Source: Liolophura sinensis
Taxonomy: Eukaryota; Mollusca; Polyplacophora; Chitonida; Chitonidae
DNA length: 64,000 nt
Assembly (NCBI RefSeq): GCF_032854445.1
Contig: NC_088296.1
Location: 17,719,485 to 17,783,484, forward strand
Reading direction: 5' to 3'
Under the pieces are notes generated by a model. That model saw nothing but the letters and a program-made list of their open reading frames with translations. It searched no databases and was not told the DNA's origin. Shown here piece after piece: positions 22,801-29,665 of this stretch; the stretch's first letter is position 1, and each line of letters opens with the position of its first letter. The position numbers and the translations under genes were made by a program.

Positions 22801-24478
22801 GTGTGCCAGAATACTTATCTGAGTATACATACACACACATTAAAGTGTGCCAGAATACTTATCTGAATATACATACACACATATTGAAGTGTGGAAAATA
22901 CTTATCTGAGTATACATACACACACATTGAAGTGTGCCAGGATACTTATCTGAGTATACATACACACACATTGAAGTGTGCCAGAATACTTATCTGAGTA
23001 TACATACACACACATTAAAGTGTGCCAGAATACTTATCTGAGTATACATACACACACATTAAAGTGTGCCAGAATACTTATCTGAGTATACATACACACA
23101 TATTGAAGTGTGCCAGAATACTTATCTGAATATACATACACACACATTAAAGTGTGCCAGAATACTTATCTGAATATACATACACACATATTGAAGTGTG
23201 GAAAATACTTATCTGAGTATACATACACACACATTGAAGTGTGCCAGGATACTTATCTGAGTATACATACACACACATTGAAGTGTGCCAGAATACTTAT
23301 CTGAGTTTACATACACACACATTGAAGTGTGCCAGAATACTTATCTGAGTATACATACACACACATTGAAGTGTGCCAGAATACTTATCTGAGTATACAT
23401 ACACACATATTGAAGTGTACCAGAATACTTATCTGAATATACATACACACACATTAAAGTGTGCCAGGATACTTATCTGAATATACATACACACATATAT
23501 TTACATATATTTACTTTAGTGTGTGCCCAATACTTTTTCCAGGTTGCCCCAACAGCGCTTTGTTTCAGACCTGTGCGGATCCGTGTGCTCACTACAACTG
23601 TGGCTTTTTCAAAGTTTGCAAGTAAGTAATCTCTTATATGGTTATGATGTAAGACGTGCAACACGGACGGTACCTAAGCAACAACGACAGCTTGAAAGCT
23701 GGCAAATGTTCACACGTAACCGGTGGAATACGTCCTCTTGTCATTTTACATCAGTCAGGGTTTTATTTTAACCGATCATGTCAATGCATAAATACCAGCA
23801 ATTTAAACCCTAGCACTATGGCTTATGAGGAATTAGATAAACAAAATGCAGCGATATTAACTGCTATTTATTAGACTTCGCTGACCTAGAATTACAGAAA
23901 ATGAGACAGTTTCACCGGCTGTAGGCTCTCGGCACTAATCTTGACACCAATGGTTTACCGCGATCTGCTTTGACAGAATTTCTCACGTATTTTCGGCATG
24001 TTTGACATGAATCATGCCCTGCCATGGTAGATTCGTTAAGCCAGAGACAATGTATTGGTGGCTATAAAACGACGAGTCAGGTAATCGCACATGTTGACTT
24101 GTCAGTGACTGATTGTAATCTGAGGACTAATTCTACGCTAAGGGCTCTTCTGCATCGTACATGCTGCACTGGGCTCTTGGGGTCATTTAGACAGCAATAT
24201 TTAACAACGCATACTTGTGTTTCTATATTTTTAGACGATACTGTAACTGCCTTGCCAAATGCGTCCGACGCTTCCCACGTAAACGGTGGCGTGGTCGACG
24301 TCACCGTGGTCACAAACGTCACCGTGGCTACAAACGTCACCGTGGCCGCAAACGTCACCGTGGCCGCAAACGTCACCGTGGTCACAAACGTCACCGTGGC
24401 TACAAACGTCACCGTGGCCGCAAACGTCACCGTGGCCTCAAACGTCCCGGAGGTCGCAGACGTAACAGACATCAGTGA
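7183..24478 (+). CDS. Gene 1: secreted protein, 3 C-type lectin domains + antistasin-like repeats + basic Arg/His tail
   Basis: Coding exons: 7183-7225, 7821-7856, 8666-8887, 9739-9915, 13674-13842, 14176-14411, 15428-15625, 16298-16474, 17130-17221, 18505-18553, 19268-19353, 19606-19654, 20370-20455, 20708-20756, 21472-21557, 21823-21865, 23543-23621, 24235-24478. All have AG/GT boundaries, junction phases match, and the total is 2121 nt (706 codons plus stop). Approximate residue order: signal peptide 1-22; lectin domains 28-159, 160-294 and 295-419; cysteine-rich half-domain 420-450; three antistasin-like domains 451-585; cysteine-rich 586-636; basic tail to 706. No transmembrane helix follows the signal peptide, so secretion is predicted. 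Lectin domains bind glycans or proteins and antistasin domains inhibit serine proteases in known families; activity here is inferred. A pyrimidine-rich AG just before 7164 suggests an upstream 5'UTR exon. An alternative is two genes, but no second start plus signal peptide is convincing between 16474 and 17130. Confidence 0.85.
7290..7470 (+). mobile_element. Degenerate SINE copy overlapping intron 1 of gene 1
   Basis: Plus orientation pieces: AATGACCCAGGGGCCTCTC, GCTGTGAGTTCAAGTC, CTGCGGCTC and GTATAAGTGAAA with an AATAAAT tail. It is heavily diverged and about 100 bp shorter than full-length copies. Confidence 0.55.
8666..9915 (+). CDS. Gene 1 exons 3-4: C-type lectin domain 1
   Basis: Exons 8666-8887 and 9739-9915 are both phase 1 to 1. 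The first half has the SCPPDF start, an A-x3-FC alpha-helix, GGDLASV, a Phe-Leu pair and the WIG core motif. The second half has NWSDGEP, DCVFL, REC and YGFVC, so all four canonical cysteines are present. The sugar-binding tripeptide position reads EPT rather than EPN or QPD, and there is no WND just before the third cysteine, so classical calcium-dependent mannose or galactose binding is uncertain. The intron splitting the domain just after WIG-YSDREYEG recurs after WIG in domain 3. Confidence 0.88.
8888..9738. other. Intron 3 of gene 1, nothing recognised
   Basis: AT-rich sequence with no long ORF, SINE or tandem repeat that I can see. Confidence 0.4.
10380..11610. repeat. Three diverged copies of a dispersed repeat in the long lectin-1/lectin-2 intron
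   Basis: Blocks near 10390-10600, 11000-11165 and 11420-11600 share the order: TTGACTGC or TTACTGTTTCCC, a cytosine-poor run with TAGTaCTTT-like words, then TTATTGACC(C/T)GGAA or a variant, then a word like GGTATACNANTGTCTGTTT. Divergence is high and no ends are defined. The rest of the 9916-13673 intron, apart from the SINE at 12564, shows nothing else. Confidence 0.45.
12564..12833 (-). mobile_element. Full-length tRNA-derived SINE
   Basis: A near-complete copy on the minus strand: (TTTA)n tail, core with GACGGCGGCCAGCATTATGG and CCATCCGCAGGTTGCTG, then a tRNA-like head read in reverse (B-box region GGACTTGAACTC, A-box region GCGCTAACCGACTCAGCCAC). It serves as a reference for the other copies. 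Confidence 0.85.
13674..14411 (+). CDS. Gene 1 exons 5-6: C-type lectin domain 2
   Basis: Exons 13674-13842 (phase 1 to 2) and 14176-14411 (phase 2 to 1). Signature pieces are CPKGWQRFGDSCYHA, an HC-x3-HANLVSI helix, WWTGLSRG in the WIG position, WSDLSPVDYLRWARDE, QCISL, VDC and SICK. The four canonical cysteines are present, plus an extra C-x2-C pair just after the WWTG motif that could form an added disulfide. There is no EPN or QPD motif. The internal intron sits at a different place and phase from those in domains 1 and 3, so the three domains are not simple recent copies of one another. Confidence 0.87.
15428..16474 (+). CDS. Gene 1 exons 7-8: divergent C-type lectin domain 3
   Basis: Exons 15428-15625 and 16298-16474 are both phase 1 to 1. 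Recognisable parts are an N-terminal C-x9-C hairpin, KILCAFAGGEPLSI, AWIG at the splice, YTWSDMSEVNYLNW and YAHVCQ. The outer cysteine pair is kept, but the inner pair is missing: the usual Cys-Val is Ser-Val, and no cysteine precedes the final Tyr-Ala-x-Val-Cys strand. Calcium ligands are not evident. A head-to-head SINE pair fills most of the intron between its exons. Confidence 0.8.
15851..16260. mobile_element. Head-to-head SINE pair inside the lectin-3 intron
   Basis: A minus copy truncated at its head (15851-15985) abuts a full-length plus copy (15988-16260). The plus copy starts GCCTCCGTGGCTCAGTCGG (A-box-like), has GAGTTCAAGTCC (B-box-like) and ends GTAAAACACCAATC plus an A-rich tail. 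The pre-mRNA could form a hairpin with arms of about 120 bp between the two lectin exons. Confidence 0.85.
16660..17129. other. Intron 8 of gene 1, nothing recognised
   Basis: The lectin frame runs on past the donor at 16475 to a stop at 16644, so intron retention would give a shorter lectin-only protein. Beyond that no feature is evident. Confidence 0.35.
17130..17221 (+). CDS. Gene 1 exon 9: cysteine-rich antistasin-like half-domain
   Basis: A 92-nt exon (phase 1 to 0) after a tattttacag acceptor and before gtaagt. It encodes about 31 residues including a CSDGF start and a VCKCVDPCK end. The spacing C-x2-G-aromatic-x5-C-x4-C-x-C-x-D-P resembles the later 86-nt antistasin exons (CKTGY...GCQTCDCKDPKC), so this looks like a diverged first copy of that half. 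Its phases (1 to 0) also match the 86-nt exon class. Confidence 0.7.
17318..17775. mobile_element. Second inverted SINE pair in gene 1
   Basis: A minus fragment (17318-17470, CGTACTCAAGAATATTTCAC to CCATGCGCAGG) is followed by a plus copy (17545-17775, GTAATGACCCAAGAGCCTC to GTATGACGTAAAACAATC) ending in a (CAAT)n microsatellite. The same minus-then-plus order as at 15851. Confidence 0.75.
18000..18178 (-). mobile_element. Diverged SINE fragment
   Basis: Minus orientation with GTGTTTTATGCCATACTCAAG, GGCGATGGCCAGCA and GGGAGGAAGCCAGCAT. It lies just upstream of the antistasin triplication. Confidence 0.6.
18402..21705 (+). repeat. Three tandem copies of a 1.10-kb unit carrying one antistasin-like domain
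   Basis: Unit starts near 18402, 19495 and 20597 (TTTCCTCTTTTTTGTCTTTT-like); equivalent exons are spaced 1101-1102 bp. Units 2 and 3 are almost identical including introns, and unit 1 is slightly more diverged. Each contains one 49-nt and one 86-nt coding exon. The unit adds 135 coding nt, so copy-number change would leave the frame intact. Confidence 0.92.
18505..21557 (+). CDS. Gene 1 exons 10-15: three tandem antistasin-like domains
   Basis: Exon pairs 18505-18553 + 19268-19353, 19606-19654 + 20370-20455, and 20708-20756 + 21472-21557. Each 49-nt exon (phase 0 to 1) encodes DVVCGAC(E/K)VCQLGQCIG. Each 86-nt exon (phase 1 to 0) encodes a segment opening EPVCPECKTGY and closing DENGCQTCDCKDPKCE. 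Each pair gives 45 residues and 10 cysteines, in the order known for the antistasin/hirustasin fold: a small cysteine-rich N-part, then C-x2-C-x-G-x3-DENGC-x2-C-x-C. Antistasin-family domains inhibit trypsin-like proteases, so inhibition is the inferred role. The three 86-nt exons encode identical residues and differ only at third codon positions. Confidence 0.85.
21823..23621 (+). CDS. Gene 1 exons 16-17: terminal cysteine-rich region
   Basis: Exon 16 (21823-21865, phase 0 to 1) encodes RVTCEQGCSCIDGQ, a diverged version of the 49-nt antistasin half-exon. Its donor is taken as gtacgt at 21866 because that keeps the frame and completes a cysteine codon. Exon 17 (23543-23621, phase 1 to 2) follows a ttttccag acceptor just past the 44-bp satellite. 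It includes CPNSALFQTCADPCAHYNC and ends KVC before gtaagt. The cysteine content is high, but I cannot assign exon 17 to a named domain family. Confidence 0.68.
22088..22258 (-). mobile_element. 5'-truncated SINE at the edge of the 44-bp satellite
   Basis: Minus copy from a T-run and GATTGGTGTTTTACGCCG to GACAGACCTTCCCACTTACGG, where it stops abruptly next to the satellite. Confidence 0.75.
22262..23515. repeat. 44-bp minisatellite, about 28 copies, in the last-but-one intron of gene 1
   Basis: The unit is built from GAATACTTATCTGAGTATAC, ATACACACACATTAAAG and TGTGCCA. A seven-unit block of 307 bp repeats exactly, marked by a 43-bp variant containing GTGTGGAAAATAC. The array ends 28 bases before exon 17. 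Confidence 0.92.
24235..24478 (+). CDS. Gene 1 exon 18: basic Arg/His/Lys/Gly repeat tail and stop
   Basis: The last coding exon (phase 2 start) follows a tattttttag acceptor and begins RYCNCLAKC, closing the cysteine-rich part. It then switches to a strongly basic tail of about eight KRHRGX hexapeptides, with X running H, Y, R, R, H, Y, R, L, and ends near GGRRRNRHQ. The DNA is an 18-bp minisatellite with a 72-bp (four-unit) higher-order step. Such a tail could bind heparin-like or other sulfated glycans, nucleic acid, bacterial surfaces or mineral; only its composition is visible. Other frames are also open through the repeat, but spliced continuity from exon 17 selects this one. Confidence 0.78.
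24296..24450 (+). repeat. 18-bp coding minisatellite in the terminal exon of gene 1
   Basis: CGTCACCGTGGCNNCAAA-type units (variants TAC, CGC, CAC, CTC), about eight copies, with a 72-bp higher-order step. In the spliced frame it gives RHRGXK. As 18 is a multiple of three, all copies stay in frame. Confidence 0.88.
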
Positions 24479-24584
24479 CGTCGCACCCACAGCGCTGACA
24501 GCAGAAATGAAAGGCGTTAAGATCGCTAACACGCCATGGCGTGGATATTTCCAGTGTATAACTAACACTTTATTTCTGCTCTGT

Positions 24585-24590
24585 AATAAA
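24585..24590 (+). promoter_or_regulatory. Polyadenylation signal of gene 1
   Basis: A canonical AATAAA lies 107 nt downstream of the gene 1 stop codon, giving a short 3'UTR and fitting 24235 as the terminal exon. Confidence 0.6.
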
Positions 24591-25049
24591 CATGACATTG
24601 TCAACTGAGCATCGAAAATAACAGCCGTTGTCCTTTTTCTTCCAAGTCTCCGTAGGTTTATGTATCTTGACATGCTTTATCTGCAAATGCTTAAGTTTTT
24701 TTGTTGGAAAAAGGTCGAATTGTTTGTATATAAAACTCATGAAAACTCCCTACAGTACTTCTTTTGTTTCCTGCAGATACCACTGGTATGTGTGTACATG
24801 GTGTCAAGGAAAACATGACAACAGGCTTTCAGTAGGCCGCCTTGTGAATAACTTTACCCAATGCGGATGAGATTGAAAGAACGTCGATCTGCAAAAATGG
24901 TGCCGTTTGTTTGAATTTGCTCCAGCAATGTAACTATTCGCCGATGTATAAGTGAAGAATTCTTATCGACGGCGTCGAATCCAAATCAGATAGATTACTA
25001 TATGGCGTATGTTTAGACACATTTCCCTGTAGGTACCCACCTGACCTAT

Positions 25050-25205
25050 TTGACCGATCTATTTGATTGGGGTTTTACACCGTACTCGAGAATATTTCAC
25101 TTATGCGACAGTGGCCAGCATTATGGTGGGGAGAAAACCGGGCAGGGCCCGGGGGAAAGCTACGACAATCCAAAGGTTGCTGGCAGACCTTACCATGTAA
25201 GACCG
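25050..25205 (-). mobile_element. SINE fragment
   Basis: Minus orientation, GTTTTACACCGTACTCGAG to GTTGCTGGCAGACCTTACC. A tiny related scrap sits at 24945-24970. Confidence 0.6.
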
Positions 25206-25837
25206 GACATACTTGATGATACTTTAGATGTGTACAAGCTGAGCAATGACCTTTACTTGCCCCCGCAACTTCAAGTAAAGTACTTAGTATATCGTCAATT
25301 ACTTGCCGAATGTCGATTACAGCCACTTCTCAAACAACAAAAATATTGTTACAAAAAAAAAACAAACACATTTTTGACTGTCCAGCAATCGGCGCGCACA
25401 CTATGAGGAAGATGTCGTCTCCTGTCGTCGAAAGGTAAATGCATCTCGTAATTGTTTTGGGGAAACCTTTAGCATGGTTTTTGCTTAACGTCATACTCGA
25501 GAATATCACGTCTACGATGGCGGTCAGTTTTTGTGACTTTGGAATCCGGGGATGTCTCGGTAAACTATCGGATTACGTGCATTATTGTACACGATTGTAC
25601 GTGTTGTGAGCTCATAGGACTCCACAAGCATAACTCCACGGGTGACTGATAGCACAATGTCACCAAGGTCCCCTGGATGGTGGCAGTAGATATAGAAATT
25701 TTCTGAAGCACACTACAACCCTCTATAATAGTATTGCCAATCAAGTAAACAAATCATCCAGTTTGTTGAACAATGGCCCTAATGGCACAAATTAAGGGTG
25801 GATCCTTAAAACAACTGGTCGAGTATATAGGCGAAAT

Positions 25838-26103
25838 ATTTTTTTATTTATTTATTTGATTGGTGTTTTACGCCGTATTCAAGAATATTTCACTTATACG
25901 ACGACGGCCAGCATTATGGTGGGAGGAAACCGGACAGAGCCCAGGGGAAACTCACGACCATCCGCAGGTGGCTGCAAACCTTCCCACTTACGGTCGGAGA
26001 GGAAGCCAGCATGAGCTGGACTTGAACACACAGCGATCCCATTGGTGAGAGACTCCTGGGTCATTACGCTGAGCGCTAACCAACTGAGCTACGGGTGCCC
26101 CCC
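25838..26103 (-). mobile_element. Near full-length SINE
   Basis: Minus copy with (TTTA)n tail, complete core, and head read in reverse ending CTAACCAACTGAGCTACGG. A short deletion has removed part of the usual GCGCTAGCGCGC segment. Confidence 0.8.
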
Positions 26104-26189
26104 GAAAGAAATAAATCAGTATCCAAATCGTGTACGATGGCAGCTCATCAATTGTCTTTTAATTGATGTACGATAGATAAAATCGTGTA

Positions 26190-26985
26190 GTTCAGTGACC
26201 TGCACTGACTGATCGACTCACTGATACGCTTGCTGAGTGACAGGCAGACTGACTGACTGACTGACTGGCTGCCTGCCTGACAGACTAAACCCTTGACTCA
26301 TCGATCGGTGGACTCACTGACAGGCAGACTGACTGACTGACTGACTGGCTGGCTGCCTGACAGACTGAACGCTTGACTCATCGATCAGTCGACTCACTGG
26401 CAGGCAGACTGACTGACTGACTGACTTGCTGCTTGCCTGACAGATTGAACCCTTGACTCATCGATCGGTGGACTCACTGACAGGCAGACTGACTGACTGA
26501 ATGACTGACTGACTGACTGGCTGCCTGACAGACTGAACCCTTGACTCATCGATCGGTCGACTCACTGACAGGCAGACTGACTGACTGACTGACTGGCTGG
26601 CTGCCTGATAGACTGAACGCTTGACTCATCGATCGGTGGACTCACTGGCAGGCAGACTGACTGAATGACTGACTGGCTGCCTGCCTGACAGACTGAACCC
26701 TTGACTCATCGATCGGTGGACTCACTGACAGGCAGACTGACTGACTGAATGACTGACTGACTGGCTGGCTGCCTGACAGACTGAACGCTTGACTCATCGA
26801 TCGGTGGACTCACTGGCAGGCAGACTGACTGAATGACTGACTGGCTCCCTGCCTGACAGACTGAACCCTTGACTCATCGATCGGTGGACTCACTGACAGG
26901 CAGACTGACTGACTGACTGACTGGCTGGCTGCCTGACAGACTGAACGCTTGACTCATCGATCGGTGGACTCACTGACTGGCACAC
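26190..26985. repeat. Nested minisatellite: 80-100-bp unit with inner (GACT)n
   Basis: About nine or ten units, each with GACTCATCGATCGGT, GACTCACTGACAGGCA, a variable-length (GACT)n run, GGCTGCCTG and ACAGACTGAACCC. Length variation comes mainly from the inner tetranucleotide. Confidence 0.88.
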
Positions 26986-27229
26986 TGGTTAACTGGTTGA
27001 CTGTCTGACCACTGGTCGTTTGACAGACAGCGTGACTAGCAAACTGACTGGGAGACTTGCTGACTGACTGGCTGATGGGCTAACTGGCTGAATGAGTATT
27101 CGTTTGATCGTTTCATTCAATTTGATCATTGAATGGTTGGTTTACTGATTAATGGCTGAATAATTGGCAAGTAGGTGAGTAAATGGGTGGTAAATCTACC
27201 GAGTTTTGTCCATTTTCCTTCACGCATAA

Positions 27230-27380
27230 TATTGGCCACCGTCGTACTGGGCAAAAGCACCTTGATTTTATTTCATTTCAAAAAAATTTCACTTATTCAA
27301 CGGTGGCCAGGATTTTGGTGGGAGGAAACCAGGCAGAGCACGGTGGAAACCTACGACCAACCGTAAGTTGCTGAAAGACT
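27230..27380 (-). mobile_element. Diverged SINE fragment
   Basis: Contains CACTTATTCAACGGTGGCC, GGTGGGAGGAAACCAGGCAG and GTAAGTTGCTGAAAGAC in minus orientation, preceded by a short plus scrap ATATTGGCCACCGTCGTA. Confidence 0.55.
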
Positions 27381-27394
27381 TAAAGCATCTTGAA

Positions 27395-27560
27395 CACTGT
27401 GTAAATCACAAGTCAAGTCGGTGGAGCGCTGGAATTCGGCTGGTGAGACCCTAGTTCGAATCCGTGTGTAACCCACATAGTAAAATCCTTCTACCGTTAC
27501 ACTGGTGCCGTGAACATTAGAGAATGTACTGAGGCTCCTCATTCGAAGCCTGGTAGAACC
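27395..27560. repeat. Possible second tRNA-like SINE fragment
   Basis: GTCGGTGGAGCGCTGGAATT and CTAGTTCGAATCC resemble tRNA A-box and B-box spacing, but the acceptor stem is not closed and no tail is defined. Confidence 0.3.
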
Positions 27561-27717
27561 TATTTGGCCAAACACTCGATCAACACGGGTGATGCCAAAC
27601 CGATTAAAATTAAGTTAAGAAAACTCAGATTAAAAATGGGTAGCAAATTGAATTTGTGTCAGAAAGAGTGCTAAACATATCATAAAAAGTACAATCTGTC
27701 ATATGACTGTCCCCTTA

Positions 27718-27995
27718 ATTTGTTTATTCATTTATTTATTTATTTAATTGTTGCCGTGCTCAATAATATTTCACTTATACATTTCGCGACATGCCTTATT
27801 GCACGGTCGGATGAAGCCGGGTTGAGCCCGGGGGAAGCCCACGACCACCGCAGGTTGCTAACAACCTGGAGCTGTTAATGCTGGAGAGGAAGCCTGCATG
27901 AACTGGACTTGAACTCACAGTGGCCGCATTGGTTAGAGGCTTCTGGGCCATCCCGCTGTGCTAGTGCTAACCAACTGAGCCACGGAGGCCCCTCT
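27718..27995 (-). mobile_element. Diverged full-length SINE
   Basis: Minus copy from (TTTA)n through GAGCCCGGGGGAAGCCCACG and GAACTGGACTTGAACTCAC to GCTAACCAACTGAGCCACGG. Confidence 0.75.
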
Positions 27996-28559
27996 CCCCT
28001 CAAGGAATCAGCAGTTAATAAATTGGATATCAATCCGAACACCTTAAATGTCGACCAGGCTGTTTTCAACACCAAGGACACAGGCCCGTCCCCCTCTCCC
28101 AGTGTGCCACACTGTAGCTTTGCATCAGTAATGGAGTCTTGTCACTTTGGCAAAACGGCCATCACAGGTCGCACTGTGAAGATGTTAGTGGATGCAAGAT
28201 TTGCCACGAGTTTAAATGTCGTTTACCGACTATGATGAGTAGGAAGCAAAAAGCTAATGACAGAAAAGACAGGTTTGATGTGGACCAGTGTTTTTAGGGC
28301 TTTCGGTAAAATTCAGGCAGAATTCTATCTGGAACATATGCATGAAGTTCTTGCAGATGCCTTCGATTGCACGTACTGGGTGTAGGCCTTCTTTGGCACC
28401 AGGACATTAAGATCAGTGTCTGTAGAAGAGATTTGATCATGGGGGACAAACGTATTTCTCCAACAAGTAGATCTAGCTTGTGTTGTGCTCGGATCAGGTT
28501 GGCATCAAAAATCGTCAAAAATCTTAACTAAACAGTACAAATCCATGTGTGCCTTCCAT

Positions 28560-28785
28560 TGTCAAGTGGTTAGTATGCCAGCACGGCGCAATGCCTCAGG
28601 AGCCTGTCACCCATGCAGTTACTCTAAGCTCAAGTCCAGCTCATGCTGCCTTCCTTCTGAGGCATTAGTGGAAAGATCTCCCAGCAGCCTGCGAATCATT
28701 GTGTGTTGCGTTCTGTTTCCTCTCACCAAAACGCTGGCCACAGCTGAAATAAGCCACAGCTTATATACCATAAAACACCAGTTGA
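28560..28785 (+). mobile_element. Old, diverged SINE copy
   Basis: Plus orientation: GGCGCAATGCCTCAGGAGCC, CTCAAGTCCAGCTCATGCTG, CAGCAGCCTGCG, ACGCTGGCC, AAAACACCAG. Many changes are visible. Confidence 0.6.
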
Positions 28786-29499
28786 AACATATGAAATTAT
28801 GTACGTGGACTTGTGGTCTACAATATATGCATGGATATAAAATAAAATTAAATTTGTCAACATTTATGATAAACATTAAATTCATAATCTGTTTATGTTT
28901 TTATTTGTTGACTTTTTTCTTCAAGAATTAACCACTAGAAATGTAAAAGTTACAACTAAGTATGGAAATCTCAACTGCTTTCAATCTAAATTATATCTAT
29001 ACTAAATATAAGCGTCAAGTCCGACATTCATATACCATTCGTAGTCCGTAAAAGGCGTTTTAAGTAGATAATCGCAAGATACATTTCCAAAACAACGTTT
29101 AACACTAACTCCCAAAGACAAAGGTATGTAAGAAATTATACAAATAAGAAATAAAGCCGGTAACACATAAAAGAGAAGCGGTCATCAGTTTTCAATGATG
29201 CCGGGCAGACAATGGATATTCCAGCGATGAATTCCATATCAAAGTTCGAATTCGTAGTCCGTGAATGAATTCCAGGTCAAATAACAATTAAACAAGTATC
29301 TCAGTGGCGCTTTAATTGCAACTGTTCATAAAGGCATCATGCTGATGTAATGAGCATGGCTACCTTTACGACCCCTAGCCCCAGGTTAAGCGGTATTAGA
29401 TACAGTTTGAAAATGACGAGCGGTACAGACCCTAACTGATCAGATTGTGATTCAAAAGTAACGGACGATTACGTGTTTCCCGGTAATATGCAAAGATCT

Positions 29500-29665
29500 C
29501 ATGCTACGAGAGGCGCCATCTATGATGTTACATATGACATACAAGATAGACGGTTACACTGGGCAACCAGCGCCATCTATGTTGTTAAATACCATGTACG
29601 TGATAGATATGTACATAGGGATAACAGCGCCGTCTATGTGGTTGATCACAATGCAGATCGCCAGA
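29500..29665. repeat. Three 57-60-bp tandem repeats next to the reverse-transcriptase remnant
   Basis: (A)GCGCC(A/G)TCTATG(A/T)(T/G)GTT recurs at about 29512, 29570 and 29628. It lies on the 3' side of the minus-strand retroelement and may be part of its 3' end. Confidence 0.5.

Noticed and set aside
22262-23515. CRISPR array
   Set aside because: The units are contiguous without unique spacers, and the context is an animal intron.
24077-24673. A 198-codon minus-strand ORF over the terminal exon of gene 1
   Set aside because: It is the antisense shadow of the 18-bp array and has no splice or domain support.
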